Source: JAHISC01 sp964645815 (GTDB taxonomy: Bacteria; Patescibacteriota; Patescibacteriia; UBA9934). Taken from it: 35,076 nt of DNA. This document shows positions 15,468 to 23,035 of the stretch, piece by piece. Position numbers and translations under genes: made by a program. The first letter of the stretch is position 1. Each line of letters starts with the position of its first letter. The stretch spans positions 1-35,076 of the forward strand of contig CAZYCR010000007.1 of NCBI GenBank assembly GCA_964645815.1, written 5' to 3'. The notes under the pieces were generated by a model. The model saw only the letters and a program-made list of their open reading frames with translations, was not told the origin of the DNA and searched no databases.

Positions 15468-16796
15468 TTAATGTTTTAGCGAGTGTTTTGATCTCAATTC
15501 TCTGTGATACTTTACAGCAAACCGGTGCGCTTCATCGCGCGCTTTTTGAAATATTTCTTTACCTCTTTTTGCTACCCTGGCCAATTCATAATTCTCGTGG
15601 TCAAAGACCAACCGATCTTGTTTTCTGTCAAAGCCTTTAGCAATACCGATTATCGGTACCTCTATTTGTAGTTCTCTAAGTATTTCTTGAACGGCATTAA
15701 TCTGTCCCTTACCACCATCGATAACCATCAATTCAGGCAATGGCCAATTTCTTTTTAATCGCCGACGCATTACTTCTTGCATCATCGCCGTATCGTTCGC
15801 ACCTTTGACGGTTTTGATTTTAAATTTTCGATATTGATCTTTTGCCGGTCGGCCCTCTTCAAAAACCACCATCGACCCTACTGCCGAGGTTCCGGAAATA
15901 TTCGAAATATCATAGGCTTCTATCCTGCCCTCAAGATTGATTAAAGACTCTTCGCGTAATTTTACGACCGGTAATTCAACGTCTTCCCGAGTTATAAAAG
16001 CAACATCTTGAATATGCTTTAACGCAAAAATTTTGTTGCGCAGCCCTGCTGCTTCTTCAAAACGACGTTCTTTGGACGCTTTTTTCATCTCCAACTCTAA
16101 CTTTTTCACCAGCTGAGTCTTTTTTCCATCAAAGAAAAGCATTAACTGCCGAATTATTTTTCGATAATCACTCTTTGAAATTTCACCGTTACAAACACCC
16201 GGGCATCGGCGAATATGTCTGTAAAAGCAAGGTCGGCTTCTGCTGCTTATTTCGGGCGGCTCACAATCACTCCACGGAATAATTTTTCGAATATAATCTA
16301 GTGCTTTTTTCAAAGAATAGCCACTAGTGTAAGGACCGTAAACGGCTAAAAATTTCTTTTTTGCTTTGGCCGACAATTCTTTATCAAAAGGATTGATACC
16401 AAGATGTTCAAGCTCCAGGCCGCGCATCAAAAGTGGCTTAGGAAAATCTTCGTTGGTGAGAACAAGGTACAAAAAACTTTTGTCATCACGCTGCAAAATA
16501 TTAAACGGCGGTTGATGAGCTTTAATTTGATTTGCTTCCAAGACCAAGGCCTCGATAACTGTTGGAGTAATGATGTAATCAATCTTGGCGATTTTTGCGA
16601 CCAGCTGGGAAATACGATTATCGTGCGCTTTGGTGAAATACGAGCCAACTCGATTCTTTAATGAGGTTGCTTTACCAATATAGAGAAGTTCCCCGTTTTT
16701 ATCGTAATAAAAATACACGCCTGGTTCATCCGGCAGTTTGCGATTTTTAATTTTAATATTCTTCGGAATCATATTTTTTACATCTAACTTTATCAC
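15468..16796 (-). CDS. uvrC: UvrC excinuclease subunit, short form without C-terminal HhH
   Basis: 442 residues against about 600 in most bacteria. Present: the GIY-YIG nuclease domain (LPDEPGVYFYYDKNGELLYIGKA), the Cys-rich segment with RPCFYRHIRRCPGVC, the UVR motif for UvrB contact (ERRFEEAAGLRNKI), and the RNase H-like 5' nuclease domain (EAYDISNISGTSAVGSMVVF, MVIDGGKGQ, DEAHRFAVKYHR). Missing: the helix-hairpin-helix pair that normally follows; the protein ends 10 residues after the YHR motif. It makes the dual incisions of nucleotide excision repair with UvrB. The start is GTG 16796, or ATG 16772 inside the same frame; neither has a well-spaced ribosome binding site. Confidence 0.93.
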   Translation of the reverse strand: MIKLDVKNMIPKNIKIKNRKLPDEPGVYFYYDKNGELLYIGKATSLKNRVGSYFTKAHDNRISQLVAKIAKIDYIITPTVIEALVLEANQIKAHQPPFNILQRDDKSFLYLVLTNEDFPKPLLMRGLELEHLGINPFDKELSAKAKKKFLAVYGPYTSGYSLKKALDYIRKIIPWSDCEPPEISSRSRPCFYRHIRRCPGVCNGEISKSDYRKIIRQLMLFFDGKKTQLVKKLELEMKKASKERRFEEAAGLRNKIFALKHIQDVAFITREDVELPVVKLREESLINLEGRIEAYDISNISGTSAVGSMVVFEEGRPAKDQYRKFKIKTVKGANDTAMMQEVMRRRLKRNWPLPELMVIDGGKGQINAVQEILRELQIEVPIIGIAKGFDRKQDRLVFDHENYELARVAKRGKEIFQKARDEAHRFAVKYHRELRSKHSLKH

Positions 16797-16823
16797 TCCA
16801 TCACTTTATAACTATAAATATAA

Positions 16824-16853
16824 TTGACAAATAACCTTTTTTTCAAGTAGTCT
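16824..16853 (+). promoter_or_regulatory. Promoter of the first GC-rich cassette gene
   Basis: Plus strand TTGACA (16824-16829), 18-base spacer, TAGTCT (16848-16853), about 30 bases upstream of GTG 16883. It is divergent from uvrC, whose start is 28 bases away. Confidence 0.6.
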
Positions 16854-16882
16854 AAAGGGGCCTCACGCCAGGAGAAGCGCCA

Positions 16883-17230
16883 GTGTTCGACGCCCAGTCG
16901 TATCAACCTCATCCCGACGAAACCTTCAAGCTCGAGATCGATCACCAGATGCGGATTGACCCCGTGTCCAGAATCCTCTCGACCGCTGATGGCTCTCAGC
17001 CACTCCTTACGCTCAAGATCGTTTCCTCCCTCAGAGGTACGGTAGCTGAGCTGAAGGTTCCGACCGCTTTCTTACCTGAAGATCGTGGTCTTCATGTCGG
17101 CCGCTTCCTCGACCAGTACGACCACCTGCAGCCCATGGAAATCCCCAAGCAGAATTGTTGGATTCTGCGAGTATACACGAGGTTCAGCCGCAAGCCTACA
17201 CTTGTTGAGTCCGAGCGTAAGATCTCCTAG
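16883..17230 (+). CDS. GC-rich cassette gene X, unknown function
   Basis: 115 residues, GTG start with AGGAG 8 bases upstream. Not recognised. Nothing in it resembles a membrane segment or signal peptide; it is predicted soluble, with mixed charged and hydrophobic residues and a single Cys near the C-terminal third (QNCWILRVYTRFSRK). Codon use differs from the neighbours: third positions are mostly G or C (for example GAC, GCC, AAG, CTC, GAG), while uvrC and uvrA prefer A/T. It points against the flow of uvrC and uvrA and has its own promoter and terminator, so it is a self-contained cassette. Foreign origin is likely. Confidence 0.7.
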   Translation: MFDAQSYQPHPDETFKLEIDHQMRIDPVSRILSTADGSQPLLTLKIVSSLRGTVAELKVPTAFLPEDRGLHVGRFLDQYDHLQPMEIPKQNCWILRVYTRFSRKPTLVESERKIS

Positions 17231-17245
17231 TACCTCACCGTCTGA

Positions 17246-17276
17246 CCCGGGTCCTCACCTCCAAGGATCCGGGTTA
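17246..17276 (+). terminator. Terminator-like hairpin after cassette gene X
   Basis: ACCCGGGTCCT pairs with AGGATCCGGGT (11 bp with one G-U) around a short loop, about 17 bases after the stop codon. A pyrimidine-rich tail (ttaacttctttcc) follows on the plus strand. Confidence 0.6.
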
Positions 17277-17294
17277 ACTTCTTTCCTGACTATA

Positions 17295-17423
17295 GACGGG
17301 TTATATCTTAAAATTGTCAAACGTTTGTCCAAGCCAGCAAAAAGTGTCTTTTTATGACAATGTTATAGAATACGGGTCCAGACGAACTACCAAATGACTT
17401 GACAATTTTAAAAATAACCCGCC
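17295..17423 (+). repeat. Structured element family 1, copy a
   Basis: Arms 17297-17320 and 17399-17421 form a stem of about 24 bp (CGGGTTAT...AAAATTGTCAA) with two mismatches. Inside are the conserved blocks ACGTTTGTC (17321-17329), AGAATACGGGTC (17367-17378) and ACCAAATGACTT (17389-17400). CGTTTG can also pair with CAAATG, extending the stem. A local TGTC/GACA hairpin sits in the 37-base gap between the first two blocks. It fills the space between the terminator of cassette X and the stop codon of uvrA (17426). Confidence 0.75.
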
Positions 17424-17425
17424 TA

Positions 17426-19942
17426 CTAGAGGACTCTTTTCAAATACTTCCCTGTATAACTTTTCGGAATCTGAATAACTTCTTCTGGTGTGCCTTCTGC
17501 AATAATTTGGCCACCACGATCGCCACCTTCCGGTCCCAAATCAATAATCCAATCAGCCGTCTTAATCACATCGAGATTGTGCTCGATGACTAAAACCGAG
17601 TTTCCCTTTTCCACCAGTTTATGCAAGACCTCAAGCAACTTTTTGACGTCTTCAAAGTGTAATCCGGTTGTTGGCTCATCCAAAAGATAAAGCGTCCGGC
17701 CAGTCTGACGTTTAGCCAATTCAGTTGCCAATTTAACTCGCTGAGCTTCACCACCAGACAAGGTTGTTGCCGGCTGACCAAGTTTTAAATAACCCAAGCC
17801 AACTTCTTTGAGAGTTTGGATTTTTGAATAAACCGCCGGAACATCTTTGAAAAAATCAACTGCTTCATCGATAGTCATATCCAAAACCTGCCAAACATTT
17901 TTACCATTCCACTCAACTTCCAAGGTTTCTCGGTTGAAACGCTTACCTTTACAAACATCACATTCAACATAAACCGTTGGTAAAAAGTGCATTTCAATGG
18001 CAATCTCTCCGTGACCTTCGCAATTTTCACAACGGCCGCCAGGTCGATTAAAACTGAACCGACCTACCTTATAACCACGAAATCGCGCTTCTTCGGTGGC
18101 GACAAATAGTTCTCGAATAGGTGTCCAAGAACCGGTGTAAGTGGCTGGATTTGAACGAGATGATCGGCCAATAGCTGACTGATCCATCAAAATTGCTTTA
18201 TCGATGTACTCAAGTCCCAAAAGAGATTTATGCGCGCCCGGTGTTGCTTTGGTGCCATAAAGTCGTTTGGAAATTGCCTTGTACATGACATCGAACATCA
18301 AAGTCGATTTACCCGAACCAGAAACGCCGGTCACGCAAACGAAGCGACGCAGTGGAATATTGACGTCAAGATTTTTTAAATTGTTTTCTTCCGCTCCCCT
18401 GATTTTTAAAGCATCTTTACCAGTACTGCGGCGCTTTTTTGGCACCTCAATTTTTAAGTCACCACGCAAATAAGCCGCGGTTTTTGAATTTTTGTCCGCA
18501 AAAATTTCCGGTACTGTTCCGGCAGCTACAACTTCGCCACCATGGCGACCGGCCGCCGGCCCAATCTCTACCATATAATCTGAACGTCGAATGGTATCTT
18601 CGTCATGCTCGACGACGATCACAGTATTTCCAATGTCACGCAAACCTTCCAAAGTATTAACCAACTGGTCATTATCACGTTGATGTAGGCCGATTGTTGG
18701 TTCATCGAGTACATACAAAGCACCGACCAAGCGAGAACCGATTTGCGAAGCTAAACGAATTCGCTGAGCTTCTCCACCGGAAAGTGTGCCGGCTTTTCTA
18801 TCCAAAGTCAGATAATGCAAACCAACGTCTAGCATAAATGTCAGACGGTTTTCAATTTCTTTAAGAGCTGTGCCAGCAATTTCCCTCTCACGTGGAGACA
18901 GCTCAACTTGCAAAATAAATTCAGTCGCTTGATCAATAGTCAAGGCCGTAAACTCGACAATATTTTTACCACCGATTTTGACGCTCAAAGCTTCCGGCCG
19001 CAAACGTGCTCCCAAACAAGCCGGACAAACTTCTTCGGAAAATAGTTCTTCGGTTCCCAAACCGCCACAACTTTCGCAAGCTCCGTAAGGACTGTTGAAA
19101 GAAAAAAGCCGTGGTTCGATCTCGGGAAAAGAAAAACCGCATTGAACACAACTAAACTTGGCCGAAAACAAACGTTCATGTTCATTGTCAAAAACGACTT
19201 GAGCTAAATCATGACCGGTCTCCAAAGCTGTTTCAACGGCCTCGGTCAAACGTTGATGGTCGTCTTTACTTGGATTTTTCAAAGCTGTGAGAGGAATTGA
19301 ATCAACTACGACCTCAATCGTATGTTGCTGATAACGGGATAGTTTGATCTTCTCCGACAATCTGTACATCTTGCCGTCAATTCTAACTTTAGCAAAACCA
19401 CTGTTGTACAAATCATAAAGCAGTTGATAGTACTCTCCTTTTCGACCGCGAATTACTGGTGCCAACACCATAATCTCTGCTCCAGTTTGATTCTTTGTTT
19501 TATTTATTTTGATTTCGTGTAAAACAATATCTACCATTTCATCGACAGTGAGACGCTCAATTTTTTCTCCACAAGTTGGACAATACGGCTCTCCGATTCT
19601 CGCGTACAAAACTCGGAGATAATCGTAAATTTCTGTCACCGTAGCAACGGTTGAACGTGGATTTCTAGTATGCGCTTTTTGGTCGATGGAAATAGCCGGC
19701 GAAAGGCCTTCGATTTCATCAACATCAGGTTTTTGCATCTGGCCCAAAAACTGCCGGGCATAAGCTGAAAGAGATTCGATATAACGGCGCTGACCTTCGG
19801 CAAAAATAGTATCGAACGCCAAAGACGACTTTCCTGAACCAGAAAGTCCGGTGATACAAATCATTTTATTGCGTGGAAGCTCGAGACTGATGTTTTTCAA
19901 ATTATGTTCTCGAGCACCTTTGATAACTATCTTGTCTTGCAT
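17426..19942 (-). CDS. uvrA: UvrA excinuclease subunit, compact form
   Basis: 838 residues against about 940 usually. Two ABC modules are complete: Walker A GLSGSGKSSLAFDT and GVSGSGKSTLMFDV, signatures TLSGGEAQRIRLASQ and TLSGGEAQRVKLATE, and Walker B VLDEPTIGLHQRD and LLDEPTTGLHFED. Zinc cysteines are seen as CPTCG, CVQCG, CESCGGLG, CPACLG, CENCEG and CDVCKG. The roughly 90-100 residues that normally lie between the GLG motif and CPACxGxRLRPEAL are missing; here only about 10 residues join them. UvrA finds distorted DNA and loads UvrB. A minus-strand TTGACG (19974-19969), 16 bases, TAAATA (19952-19947) lies 4 bases before ATG 19942, another near-leaderless start. Confidence 0.95.
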   Translation of the reverse strand: MQDKIVIKGAREHNLKNISLELPRNKMICITGLSGSGKSSLAFDTIFAEGQRRYIESLSAYARQFLGQMQKPDVDEIEGLSPAISIDQKAHTRNPRSTVATVTEIYDYLRVLYARIGEPYCPTCGEKIERLTVDEMVDIVLHEIKINKTKNQTGAEIMVLAPVIRGRKGEYYQLLYDLYNSGFAKVRIDGKMYRLSEKIKLSRYQQHTIEVVVDSIPLTALKNPSKDDHQRLTEAVETALETGHDLAQVVFDNEHERLFSAKFSCVQCGFSFPEIEPRLFSFNSPYGACESCGGLGTEELFSEEVCPACLGARLRPEALSVKIGGKNIVEFTALTIDQATEFILQVELSPREREIAGTALKEIENRLTFMLDVGLHYLTLDRKAGTLSGGEAQRIRLASQIGSRLVGALYVLDEPTIGLHQRDNDQLVNTLEGLRDIGNTVIVVEHDEDTIRRSDYMVEIGPAAGRHGGEVVAAGTVPEIFADKNSKTAAYLRGDLKIEVPKKRRSTGKDALKIRGAEENNLKNLDVNIPLRRFVCVTGVSGSGKSTLMFDVMYKAISKRLYGTKATPGAHKSLLGLEYIDKAILMDQSAIGRSSRSNPATYTGSWTPIRELFVATEEARFRGYKVGRFSFNRPGGRCENCEGHGEIAIEMHFLPTVYVECDVCKGKRFNRETLEVEWNGKNVWQVLDMTIDEAVDFFKDVPAVYSKIQTLKEVGLGYLKLGQPATTLSGGEAQRVKLATELAKRQTGRTLYLLDEPTTGLHFEDVKKLLEVLHKLVEKGNSVLVIEHNLDVIKTADWIIDLGPEGGDRGGQIIAEGTPEEVIQIPKSYTGKYLKRVL

Positions 19943-19961
19943 AATTTATTTATGAGATAAT
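19932..19961 (+). promoter_or_regulatory. Possible promoter of cassette gene Y
   Basis: Plus strand TTGTCT (19932-19937), 18 bases, GATAAT (19956-19961). It overlaps the start of uvrA and its divergent promoter. A transcript from here would have a leader of about 160 bases before ATG 20129. The -35 is weak. Confidence 0.35.
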
Positions 19962-20084
19962 GTTTTTGCGTCAATGTCGTTGGTTCTCCTGCTAAAACTA
20001 CGGCCGCCGCCCACCTACCAGTGTAGGCTCTCGAGCAGACACTGCAATTGCAGGCAGTAGTGGCATCAGCAACCTAGGTCTAAT

Positions 20085-20128
20085 CCTCCCCTCGTCACGC
20101 GCTTCGGCGCAAGCACAAGGAGGACGAG
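20085..20128 (+). promoter_or_regulatory. Stem-loop around the ribosome binding site of cassette gene Y
   Basis: CTCGTC (20091-20096) pairs with GACGAG (20123-20128), whose last base touches the ATG. Inside are a GCGC-TTCG-GCGC hairpin (20099-20110) and the strong site AAGGAGG (20117-20123). An upstream CCTCC (20085-20089) could instead pair with GGAGG. The two alternatives would expose or hide the ribosome binding site differently. Confidence 0.45.
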
Positions 20129-20314
20129 ATGCGACATTGCGGATACGGCGGACTTAGTCCGCTCTCCCATGTGCCTATGTTTTTCCCAGTTCCAGTGACC
20201 TCCTGGGGCTGGAGACGTCGGAAGCCTCGGCGGGCGCCACCACAGCCGCGCCCCTGGATCAACTTTGTCAACCAGACCGATGGAAGTAGTGTCCCCGTCA
20301 CTGGTGAAGCCTAG
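20129..20314 (+). CDS. GC-rich cassette gene Y, small basic proline-rich protein
   Basis: 61 residues, ATG start with AAGGAGG 5 bases upstream, one of the strongest ribosome binding sites in the window. Not recognised. The middle is a Trp/Arg/Pro-rich run (WGWRRRKPRRAPPQPRPW), strongly basic, followed by a polar tail. Codons are GC-rich, unlike uvrA and uvrB on either side. It is oriented against both. A short basic Arg/Pro protein could bind nucleic acid, but there is no family evidence. A leader with several hairpins precedes it and a GC-rich hairpin follows. Coding status rests on the ribosome binding site and codon pattern. Confidence 0.55.
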   Translation: MRHCGYGGLSPLSHVPMFFPVPVTSWGWRRRKPRRAPPQPRPWINFVNQTDGSSVPVTGEA

Positions 20315-20356
20315 TTGCGCCCCGACCTAACCGGCAACAGCAGCCATGACGCCCGT

Positions 20357-20398
20357 GCGCCTCCCCCGGCTCTTAAGCAACGGTCGGGGGTAGGCGCC
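20357..20398 (+). terminator. Strong hairpin after cassette gene Y (bidirectional with uvrB end)
   Basis: GCGCCT then CCCCCG pair with CGGGGG then AGGCGC around a loop of about 15 bases. It lies between the stop of gene Y and the stop of uvrB (20407). No T-run follows, so termination is likely but not certain. Confidence 0.55.
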
Positions 20399-20406
20399 AG
20401 GGCGAG

Positions 20407-22413
20407 CTACCCTTTGTTCTTTAGCTCATCTTCTAAAGCTGCAATTTCGTCGCGCAGCACCGCGGCCGTCTCGAACATCAAGTTTGCGGCGGCTTTTCTC
20501 ATTTCATCTTCTTTTTCTTTTATTATTTCTTTAATCTCATGCGGCTCAGCCGTCATTTCTATCTTCAATACTTCATGAATGTTTGGCTCATCCAAATCAT
20601 GACCAAGCATGTCGCGAATATCTTTGATTTGTTTTTCAACTGACTTTGGCGTAATGCCATGCTCTTTGTTGTAATCCAATTGAATTTTTCGACGACGATT
20701 AGTTTCCTTGAGCGCTCGTTTTAATGAACCAGTCAATTGATCGGCATAGAGAATAACTTGTCCGCCAATATTTCTGGCTGCCCGGCCGATAGTTTGCACT
20801 AATGAAGTTTCAGAGCGTAAAAATCCTTCTTTATCAGCGTCGAGAATGGCGACTAATGAAACTTCCGGTAAATCCAGACCTTCACGTAATAAGTTAACTC
20901 CCACAACAACATCGTATTCACCTTGTCGTAATTTTGTTAGAGTTTCGATTCTGTCCAATGTTTTTACGTCTGAGTGCAGATACTGCACCTTGATTCCCAA
21001 CCCGTGCAAATACTCTGTCAAATCCTCCGCCATTTTCTTGGTCAGAGTTGTGACCAAAGCTCTTTCCCCTTTAGCCACTCGATCTTGAATACGCGGAATA
21101 AGATCGTCAACTTGACCGCGAGTCTTTTTGGTTTCTGTCACTGGTGAAATTATTGTTTCCGGATCAATCAAACCGGTTGGACGAACAATCTGCTCCACAA
21201 TCTGTTCAGAAACTTCTCGCTCATAATCACCAGGAGTCGCAGAGATATAAACTACTTGCCCAACTTTTTCTTCGAATTCTTCGTAGGTTAATGGACGGTT
21301 ATCCCGAGCTGACGGCAAACGGAATCCATGTTCGATTAACGTTTCTTTACGCGCTCGATCGCCGGCTGACATACCACGGATTTGTGGCACTGTAACATGG
21401 GATTCATCGATAACTGTTAAGAAACCTTTAGGGAAATATGAAAGTAATGTCCAGGCCGGCTCACCGGGTAATCGACCATCAAAATGTCTTGAATAGTTTT
21501 CGATACCAGTGCAATAACCAACATTTTTAATCATTTGAATATCGTAACGAGTTCTGCGCTTTAATCGCTCTGCTTCCAAAACATTACCGGCTGACTCGAG
21601 TTCCTGAAGTCTATCCGTTAACTCAGCTTCAATCGAAGTTAAAGCCTTTTGAATCTGTTCTCCGCCAACAACATAATGTTTCGCTGGAAAGAGCCAAAAG
21701 TCTGGTAGTGTTCCTTTTATTTTTCGAGTAATTGGATCGAGTTCAAAAATTTCCGCCAACTTGTCTTTTTCGATCACTAATCGATACAAAGATTCTTTTT
21801 CCGAAGCGGGCATAATTTCAACTACGTCACCAGTGGCTCGAAAAGTGCCGCGCAAAACATCGGCATTGGTTCGTTCAAAATACATTTCCACTAAACGATG
21901 AATGAGCTCGTTGCGAGAAATTTTTTCACCTTGGTTTAAATGCAAAACAGTTTTTTCATATTCGCTTGGCGAACCCAAGGAATAAATACAAGAGACCGAA
22001 GCCACAATAATGACATCTTTACGACTAAGAAGTGCCTGCGTAGCCGCGTGACGTAGACGATCAATTTCTTCGTTAATCTGAGCTTCCTTTTCAATATAAG
22101 TATCTGTTCGCGGCATGTAAGCCTCTGGCTGGTAATAATCGTAATAAGAAACAAAATACTCCACGGCAGCCTCGGGAAAAAATTCACGGAACTCGTTACA
22201 AAGCTGGGCCGCCAAAGTTTTATTTGGTGCAATCACCAATGTTGGTTTGTTTGAATTTTTTATAACATTGGCCATGGTAAAAGTTTTTCCTGACCCAGTA
22301 ACGCCAAGTAAGGTCTGCTTCTTGAGACCTTGTTTGAGACCAACGGTGAGCTCCTGAATGGCTTTTGGCTGATCGCCGGCTGGCTTGAATGGGGATTGAA
22401 TTTTATAAGACAT
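20407..22413 (-). CDS. uvrB: UvrB excinuclease subunit
   Basis: 668 residues, full length. N-terminal SPFKPAGDQPKAI, Walker A LGVTGSGKTFTMA, the beta-hairpin region EYFVSYYDYYQPEAYMP, helicase motifs DESHVTVPQ and VVGVNLLREGLDLPEVSLVAILDADKEGFLRS, and a C-terminal UVR motif (MRKAAANLMFETAAVLRDEIAAL) for UvrC contact. UvrB verifies lesions with UvrA and then recruits UvrC. The frame extends to a TTG at 22419, but ATG 22413 has GGGG 8 bases upstream and is preferred. A hairpin in its leader includes part of that site (22424-22473). Confidence 0.97.
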   Translation of the reverse strand: MSYKIQSPFKPAGDQPKAIQELTVGLKQGLKKQTLLGVTGSGKTFTMANVIKNSNKPTLVIAPNKTLAAQLCNEFREFFPEAAVEYFVSYYDYYQPEAYMPRTDTYIEKEAQINEEIDRLRHAATQALLSRKDVIIVASVSCIYSLGSPSEYEKTVLHLNQGEKISRNELIHRLVEMYFERTNADVLRGTFRATGDVVEIMPASEKESLYRLVIEKDKLAEIFELDPITRKIKGTLPDFWLFPAKHYVVGGEQIQKALTSIEAELTDRLQELESAGNVLEAERLKRRTRYDIQMIKNVGYCTGIENYSRHFDGRLPGEPAWTLLSYFPKGFLTVIDESHVTVPQIRGMSAGDRARKETLIEHGFRLPSARDNRPLTYEEFEEKVGQVVYISATPGDYEREVSEQIVEQIVRPTGLIDPETIISPVTETKKTRGQVDDLIPRIQDRVAKGERALVTTLTKKMAEDLTEYLHGLGIKVQYLHSDVKTLDRIETLTKLRQGEYDVVVGVNLLREGLDLPEVSLVAILDADKEGFLRSETSLVQTIGRAARNIGGQVILYADQLTGSLKRALKETNRRRKIQLDYNKEHGITPKSVEKQIKDIRDMLGHDLDEPNIHEVLKIEMTAEPHEIKEIIKEKEDEMRKAAANLMFETAAVLRDEIAALEDELKNKG

Positions 22414-22423
22414 ACACAAAACC

Positions 22424-22473
22424 CCAGATCCATGCTTTTACTAGGTCCTATTGGACCACTTTTTGGGATCTGG
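22424..22473 (-). promoter_or_regulatory. Leader hairpin touching the uvrB ribosome binding site
   Basis: CCAGATCC (minus strand 22473-22466) pairs with GGATCTGG (22431-22424), with a second inner stem GGTCC-aata-GGACC (22457-22444). The GG at the end of the outer stem belongs to the GGGG in front of uvrB. The hairpin could modulate uvrB translation. Confidence 0.45.
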
Positions 22474-22507
22474 TTGCCTCCTAAAGATACCGAACAAACT
22501 GCGAACT

Positions 22508-22551
22508 GTCAACTGTGGATAGTTGACGTTTTATTGAAAATTGGCTATATT
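22508..22551 (+). promoter_or_regulatory. Promoter of cassette gene Z with inverted repeat over the -35
   Basis: TTGACG (22523-22528), 17 bases, TATATT (22546-22551): a near-ideal sigma70 promoter. GTCAACT (22508-22514) and AGTTGAC (22521-22527) form a 7-bp inverted repeat with a 6-base spacer that includes the -35 box, so a repressor site is possible. The promoter overlaps the longest open frame of gene Z, so translation must start further downstream. Confidence 0.65.
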
Positions 22552-22573
22552 TCTGCGGTCACTTGGGGGAAAA

Positions 22574-22966
22574 GTGATCGTACGGCACGAAATTCTCGAA
22601 AACCCAGAAATCTACGAAATATACACCCTAGTGGTGAAAGAAGGTGAGGTAACCATCAAGAGAGCAAAGACAGGTGAGAAGGCCGATTTCCTGGAGATCG
22701 CCGGCGACTGGCTGATCAAGCGCAACGAGCGCTTTAATGCCGTCGACCGGTTAGTGCGGGCTTTCCGGATCGTCGCCAAGCGTCATTGGGGTCGAAACCC
22801 TGAGGCTAGACGAGTTCTCTTTCTTTGTGCCTACAACGCACAAGAGAAGATCCTGGTCGACGGTAACGAGTACACCGAAACCGCTGGCCAACTCAACAAG
22901 GACCTGGTGCGGCTGCTCCGCAAGAAGCGCACGCCACTTCGTACACTACGTTTCATCGTGCTCTAA
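22574..22966 (+). CDS. GC-rich cassette gene Z, basic protein of unknown function
   Basis: 130 residues from GTG 22574 (GGGGGA just upstream). A longer frame from TTG 22541 is rejected because its first codons lie inside the promoter. Not recognised. No membrane segment; strongly basic, especially in the C-terminal third (LLRKKRTPLRTLRF) and the middle (LVRAFRIVAKRHWGRN). Third codon positions are mainly G/C (GGC GAC TGG CTG ATC AAG CGC), unlike uvrB. It has its own promoter, terminator and a family 1 element behind it, the same architecture as cassette X. Highly basic character might suit nucleic acid binding, but this is speculation. Confidence 0.72.
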   Translation: MIVRHEILENPEIYEIYTLVVKEGEVTIKRAKTGEKADFLEIAGDWLIKRNERFNAVDRLVRAFRIVAKRHWGRNPEARRVLFLCAYNAQEKILVDGNEYTETAGQLNKDLVRLLRKKRTPLRTLRFIVL

Positions 22967-22980
22967 CCCGATGAAAACCT

Positions 22981-23012
22981 AAAGCCCCCGTGCACACGCG
23001 CCGGGGGCTTAA
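22981..23012 (+). terminator. Terminator of cassette gene Z
   Basis: AAGCCCCCG (22982-22990) pairs with CGGGGGCTT (23002-23010) around an 11-base loop, 15 bases after the stop. The flanks are AA and TT-rich, so it is a clear GC-rich intrinsic terminator. Confidence 0.75.
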
Positions 23013-23035
23013 CTGTTTCCTAATTACTTTAGCGA

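Noticed and set aside
17295..17423. Family 1 as integron attC sites
   Set aside because: The end boxes RYYYAAC and GTTRRRY are absent and the conserved blocks are near the loop, not at the ends; no integrase gene is in the window. The functional analogy is kept only as an open idea.
16797..22540. LexA/SOS boxes at the uvr genes
   Set aside because: Neither CTG-N10-CAG in a sensible position nor a GAAC-N4-GTTC type site was seen in the uvr promoter regions.
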